Part shown: positions 60,976-64,000 of the stretch, one piece after another | How positions within the stretch are numbered: the stretch's first letter is position 1 | Layout: each line of letters begins with the position of its first letter | Assembly (NCBI RefSeq): GCF_013387495.1 | Contig: NZ_JABZEE010000054.1 | Location: 1 to 64,000, forward strand | From: Streptomyces sp. PKU-EA00015 | Lineage (GTDB): Bacteria; Actinomycetota; Actinomycetes; Streptomycetales; Streptomycetaceae | Length of the DNA: 64,000 nt | Direction: 5' to 3' | Notes under the pieces: generated by a model | What the model saw: the letters and a program-made list of their open reading frames with translations, nothing else | The model's database searches: none | What the model was told of the DNA's origin: nothing | Translations under genes and position numbers: made by a program

Positions 60976-60981
60976 ATCGTA
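60976..60981 (-). promoter_or_regulatory. -10 element TACGAT of the lipoprotein gene (leaderless)
   Basis: On the minus strand TACGAT, then CGGCAGG, then GTG. CGGCAGG could serve as a poor ribosome site if the start lay upstream. Confidence 0.4.
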
Positions 60982-61017
60982 CGGAACGCAGGGCGGAACG
61001 GTACGGGGAGTGCGGTC

Positions 61018-62049
61018 TCAGACCCGCGTGACCGCGTGCACGGGCATCATGCCGACCGGGTCGTAGCGCACCGCCGCGCCCGGGTAGGGGGCGTGGACGA
61101 CCTGGCCGTTTCCCATGTACATCCCGACGTGGCTGGCGTCGCCGCGGTAGGTGACGATGTCGCCGGGCCGCGCCTCGGACAGCGGGACGCGGCGGCCCGC
61201 GTTCGCCTGCGCCTGCGAGGTGCGCGGCAGGCCGACCCCGGCCTGCGCGTACGACCACTGCACGAGGCCCGAACAGTCGAATCCCGCAGGGCCGTTGGCG
61301 CCCCACACATAGGGCCGGCCGACCGCGCCGCGGGCGGCGAGCGCGGCGAGGGCCGCATGCGCCGAGGCGGGTGCGAGGCCCGTCAGCTCCGGCAGGGCGC
61401 CGTCGCGGCCCGCGCGCGAGGCGCGGTCGAAGTCGGCGCGCTCCTCGTCCGGCAGGGCGTTCAGCAGCTTGCGTGCCTCGGAGAGCTTGTGCTCGACGAC
61501 GCGTTTGTGGCGGGCCACGGCGGAGCGGCTGCGTTCCAGTTCGGCGAGGTCCCTGGCGGCCTCGGCCCGTTGCTGCCCCAGGTCGCGCTGCTCGCCGCGC
61601 AGGTCCTCCAGGGCGGCCGACTGGCGTTCGCCGACGCGGTCCAGGACGGCGGCGTGTTCGAGGTAGGTGTCCGGGTCGGCGGACAGGAACAGCTCCACAG
61701 CCGGGTCGAGCCCGCCGGAGCGGTACTGGGCGCCTGCCACGGAGCCGAGCGCCTCGCGCATGCGGTTGATGCGCTCCTGGCCGCGGGCGACGCTGTCCTG
61801 GGCGCGCGCCACGCGCTCGCGCAGCCGTTCTACGGTCTCGTCCGCCTTGTTGAAACGCTCGGTGGCTTTCTCGGCCTCCTCGTAGAGCTGGTCGACCTCG
61901 GCCCGGGTGGCCTGGGGGGACTCCTGGGGCTCGGCGCCCGCGGGCGCCGCTCCGAAGGCCGCGGCCGCCGTCGCCGCCGCGGCGGACAGGACGGTGATCC
62001 GGGCACTCGCGGTGAGACCGGTCTGTGAGGGTCGGCGGTGGGACACCAC
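61018..62049 (-). CDS. NlpC/P60 (C40) peptidoglycan endopeptidase, copy 1
   Basis: A secreted 343-residue wall hydrolase like mycobacterial RipC. Signal peptide (VVSHRRPSQTG... AAAATAAAAFGAAPAGA), long coiled-coil (about 45-215), then the NlpC/P60 domain with the Cys of GFDCSGLVQWSYAQAG, the His of ASHVGMYMGNGQVVHAP and a later polar residue. It cuts D-Glu-diaminopimelate bonds in the family. GTG at 62049 aligns with the start of the neighbouring paralogue and has AAGGGAG upstream. Confidence 0.93.
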   Translation of the reverse strand: MVSHRRPSQTGLTASARITVLSAAAATAAAAFGAAPAGAEPQESPQATRAEVDQLYEEAEKATERFNKADETVERLRERVARAQDSVARGQERINRMREALGSVAGAQYRSGGLDPAVELFLSADPDTYLEHAAVLDRVGERQSAALEDLRGEQRDLGQQRAEAARDLAELERSRSAVARHKRVVEHKLSEARKLLNALPDEERADFDRASRAGRDGALPELTGLAPASAHAALAALAARGAVGRPYVWGANGPAGFDCSGLVQWSYAQAGVGLPRTSQAQANAGRRVPLSEARPGDIVTYRGDASHVGMYMGNGQVVHAPYPGAAVRYDPVGMMPVHAVTRV

Positions 62050-62110
62050 GTGCCGCGCTCCCTTCCGCACACTTCGCAGAGCTCGAAGGACTGGGAATCT
62101 TGCGCGGCAG

Positions 62111-62140
62111 AGAGTAGCCGTGCGGCCACGAGGCGGCCAA
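62111..62140 (-). promoter_or_regulatory. Promoter of NlpC/P60 copy 1
   Basis: On the minus strand TTGGCC (62140-62135) and TACTCT (62116-62111) are 18 bases apart; start near 62104, leader about 55 bases. Confidence 0.55.
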
Positions 62141-62165
62141 CGTCGGCTGCGGGCACACACAGTGA

Positions 62166-62200
62166 CGCCCCGCCGGAGAGCACAGGTCACCGGCGGGGCG
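62166..62200 (-). terminator. Hairpin between the two NlpC/P60 genes
   Basis: CGCCCCGCCGG (62166-62176) pairs with CCGGCGGGGCG (62190-62200) over a 13-base loop, 85 bases after the upstream NlpC gene, so the paralogues are separate units. Confidence 0.75.
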
Positions 62201-62284
62201 GAGCGTCAGCGGGTTATGACGGAATTCCCCCGTTCGGTCGGGTGTGAAAGCCCGGCGAACGATTCGTCATGGTTGCGCGCGGGC

Positions 62285-63310
62285 TCAGATCCGCACGCCG
62301 AACATGTAGGGCATGTTGTTGATGGACTCGTACCGCACGCTGGCGCCCGGCTTGGGCGCGTGCAGCACCTGCCCATTGCCGGCGTAGAAGCCGACGTGGT
62401 GCATGTCGCCGTAGAAGATGACCAGGTCGCCCTGCTGGAGCTGGCTCTGCGAGTAGATGCGCGTACCGGCGTTGGCCTGGGCCTGCGAGGTGCGCGGTAT
62501 GGAGACGCCCGCCTGCGCGTACGCCCAGGAGGTGAGGCCGGAGCAGTCGAAGGAGCTCGGGCCGGAGGCGCCGTAGACGTACGGCGAGCCGATCTTGGAC
62601 TGGGCGGCCGAGAACGCGGCGGCGGCACGCTGCGATGCGGGGACGGCGTTGCCGAGGTCGGCGCGCGCACTGGCGCGGTTGGCGCGGGTCTCGTCGGCGG
62701 CGAGCGCGGCGCGCTCGGCGGCGGTGAGGGTGTTGAGCAGCTTCTGCGCGGCGGCGAGCTTGCCCTGGACTTCCTTCTTCTTGGCACCGAGCTCCTGGCG
62801 GGTCTCGGCCAGGTCCTTGAGCTTGCCCTGGGCCTCCTGGCGCTGCTGCGCGAGCGTGCGCTGCTTGGCCTGGATCTCCTGGATCGCCTCGGTCTGCTTG
62901 GCGCCGAGCTGGTCCAGCGCGGATGCCTTCTCGAGGTAGGTGTCCGGGTCGCCGGAGAGGAAGAGCTGCACGGAGGGGTCGATGCCGCCGGAGCGGTACT
63001 GGGCGCTCGCGACCGAACCCAGGCTGTCCCGCAGGGTGTTCAGCTCTTCCTGACCGCGCGCCACCTTGTCCTGCAGCGCGTCGATCTGGTCGTCGAGCTT
63101 GTCCTGCTTCTCCTTGGCCCCGTTGTACTGCTCGGTGGCGTGCTCCGCCTCTTCGTAGAGCTTGTCGACCTTCGCCTTGACCTCGCTCTTGCTCGGCTTC
63201 GGGTCGGCCTGGGCGGTCTGGGCGGTCAGCGCGACAGCGGCAGCGGCGGTCGCGGTGAGCACGGTCACACGGGTGCGGCTCGGCTGCTTGGGACGACGGT
63301 GGGACGCCAC
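62285..63310 (-). CDS. NlpC/P60 (C40) peptidoglycan endopeptidase, copy 2
   Basis: A 341-residue paralogue of copy 1 with the same order: signal peptide (ASHRRPKQPSRTRVTVLTATAAAAVALTAQTAQA), coiled-coil with more Gln/Lys, and NlpC/P60 domain with SFDCSGLTSWAYAQAG (Cys) and MHHVGFYAGNGQVLHAP (His). GTG at 63310 has AAGGAG upstream. Its transcript begins about 160 bases earlier, giving a structured leader that copy 1 lacks, so the two hydrolases are probably controlled differently. Confidence 0.93.
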   Translation of the reverse strand: MASHRRPKQPSRTRVTVLTATAAAAVALTAQTAQADPKPSKSEVKAKVDKLYEEAEHATEQYNGAKEKQDKLDDQIDALQDKVARGQEELNTLRDSLGSVASAQYRSGGIDPSVQLFLSGDPDTYLEKASALDQLGAKQTEAIQEIQAKQRTLAQQRQEAQGKLKDLAETRQELGAKKKEVQGKLAAAQKLLNTLTAAERAALAADETRANRASARADLGNAVPASQRAAAAFSAAQSKIGSPYVYGASGPSSFDCSGLTSWAYAQAGVSIPRTSQAQANAGTRIYSQSQLQQGDLVIFYGDMHHVGFYAGNGQVLHAPKPGASVRYESINNMPYMFGVRI

Positions 63311-63470
63311 GGGGGCGAGCTCCTTCTTCCTCAGCCGCCTACCGGGCTGTGGGGGGTTTAATCCCCGGCGTCCGCACATCGGATCCCTGGGGGAAAAGGG
63401 GCGAACTGTGCGAACTCGGCGGTTCCTTCGCTGTCGTCCCGGGTGGACGATCAACCGCGCGAAGGTTCGA
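63311..63470 (-). promoter_or_regulatory. Long structured leader, candidate c-di-AMP (ydaO-type) riboswitch
   Basis: On the minus strand the leader contains GAACCGCCGAGTTCG, CAGGGATCC, GGGGATTAAACCCC and ACAGCCCGGTAGGCGGCTGAGG. GCCGA...near the 5' side and ACAGC...GGTAGGC near the 3' side, which can pair CCGCC with GGCGG, recall the ydaO aptamer. Order and some core segments differ from the consensus. Such riboswitches are known ahead of Streptomyces wall-hydrolase genes. Confidence 0.4.
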
Positions 63471-63476
63471 GGCCCG

Positions 63477-63506
63477 ACCCTAGTGACCTTCTTGTGATCA
63501 GTTCAA
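63477..63506 (-). promoter_or_regulatory. Promoter of NlpC/P60 copy 2
   Basis: On the minus strand TTGAAC (63506-63501) and TAGGGT (63482-63477) are 18 bases apart; start near 63470. Confidence 0.65.
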
Positions 63507-63626
63507 ATCCTCATCGGAAAAACTCTGCCGCCGCGCGCATTCTTTACTCACATCACACGCGTAGTAATGGCCACTTGACACACCGTTCCAGCGATACCGA
63601 GTCAATTCGGTCATTTGTGACGGGAG

Positions 63627-64000
63627 TTACGACAGCCGCGAAAGCCGCTTCAGCAACAAGACGGACGGGACCGGGCGGGCACCCGCCTTGGCCACGCCGT
63701 CGGCGACCTCGCGGTCGGTCGACACGACCACCACCGGCCGGCCCGGCGGCTCCGCCCGCACCAGCTGACGGATCAGCTCGTCCGCGGTGACCCCCGGCTT
63801 GGAGAACAGCACCCGCACCCCGCGCGGCGGCGCCAGCAGCACCGGCGCGGCCAGTTCGGCGCCGTCGAACACACACGTGACCTCGGCGCCGGTCTGCGCG
63901 GCGAGCACCGACAGCCCGCCGAGCAGCCGCAGCCGCTGCTTCTCCAGGGGCATCGTCGGATAGCCGGTCTTGGTGACGTTGTAGCCGTCGACGACGACGT
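63627..64000 (-). CDS. NYN-domain (YacP-like) protein, 3' part
   Basis: The gene enters from the right edge. The visible 124 codons begin VVVDGYNVTKTGYPTMPLEKQR and continue through VTCVFDGAELAAP, RVLFSKPGVTADELIRQLV and VVVSTDREVADGVAKAGARPVPS. This is the PIN-like NYN nuclease fold with Asp residues at the metal-binding positions, as in YacP/Rae1-type RNases. The N-terminal part is outside the window. The stop is followed by about 120 AT-richer bases holding the next promoter. Confidence 0.82.
   Translation of the reverse strand, partial: VVVDGYNVTKTGYPTMPLEKQRLRLLGGLSVLAAQTGAEVTCVFDGAELAAPVLLAPPRGVRVLFSKPGVTADELIRQLVRAEPPGRPVVVVSTDREVADGVAKAGARPVPSVLLLKRLSRLS

Overview
The window is high-GC DNA with dense, short-spaced genes, many GTG and TTG starts, SapB-free actinobacterial gene content and gene orders typical of Streptomyces. 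It reads as a core chromosomal segment of a Streptomyces species. No tRNA, rRNA, CRISPR, prophage or insertion sequence was seen.

Layout. 1-9403 (minus) is the division and cell wall (dcw) cluster read right to left: rsmH, ftsL, ftsI, murE, murF, mraY, murD and the first 49 codons of ftsW, mostly with 4-base stop/start overlaps. 9686-15356 (plus) holds a beta-carbonic anhydrase and a MoxR ATPase, DUF58 and TgpA-type transglutaminase operon. 15759-17902 (minus) holds DUF3040, methyltransferase and HEPN-domain genes. 18055-21834 (plus) is a degenerate ABC ATPase, a YhgE/Pip membrane protein and a TetR regulator behind a promoter with a near-central inverted repeat. 22345-28660 holds a CrtI-like oxidoreductase, a Tyr/Gln-rich membrane protein, metF, thiE, an Rv2175c-type DNA-binding protein and an FAD reductase. 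A TPP riboswitch precedes thiO-thiS-thiG (28747-31028). A gene-free kilobase with a 187-bp tandem repeat follows. Next come a PASTA Ser/Thr kinase, endonuclease IV, a DUF4396 gene with a CsoR-like operator, a molybdopterin oxidoreductase, bacterioferritin with its ferredoxin and iron box, class II DAHP synthase, a large secreted amidase, and a trp leader/attenuator before fused trpEG. 43881-56724 carries a phosphofructokinase, a two-component system, a PlsC acyltransferase, an esterase, glucokinase, an ArsA-like ATPase, an SRPBCC protein, a phosphoesterase and an acyl-CoA ligase. The right end has a PimB'-like mannosyltransferase, a GT87 membrane glycosyltransferase, a metallopeptidase-like lipoprotein, two tandem NlpC/P60 hydrolases and the 3' part of an NYN-domain gene.

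How the genes fit together. Most of the window serves the cell envelope: peptidoglycan precursor synthesis and septation (dcw), wall hydrolysis (amidase, NlpC/P60), sensing of wall fragments (PASTA kinase) and phospholipid or mannoside assembly (PlsC, FadD, PimB', GT87). The same set of families sits together in mycobacteria (rsmH-ftsW, Rv2175c, pknL, class II DAHP synthase, a PlsC, a GT87, an ArsA-like ATPase, an SRPBCC protein, fadD15, pimB', ripC). The segment is therefore an old actinobacterial neighbourhood with lineage-specific insertions. Regulation visible in the sequence includes a TPP riboswitch, a trp attenuator, an iron box, a CsoR-type operator, a TetR-type operator, a possible c-di-AMP-type leader, and about ten genes whose -10 hexamer lies 6-8 bases before the start codon and which are therefore probably leaderless.
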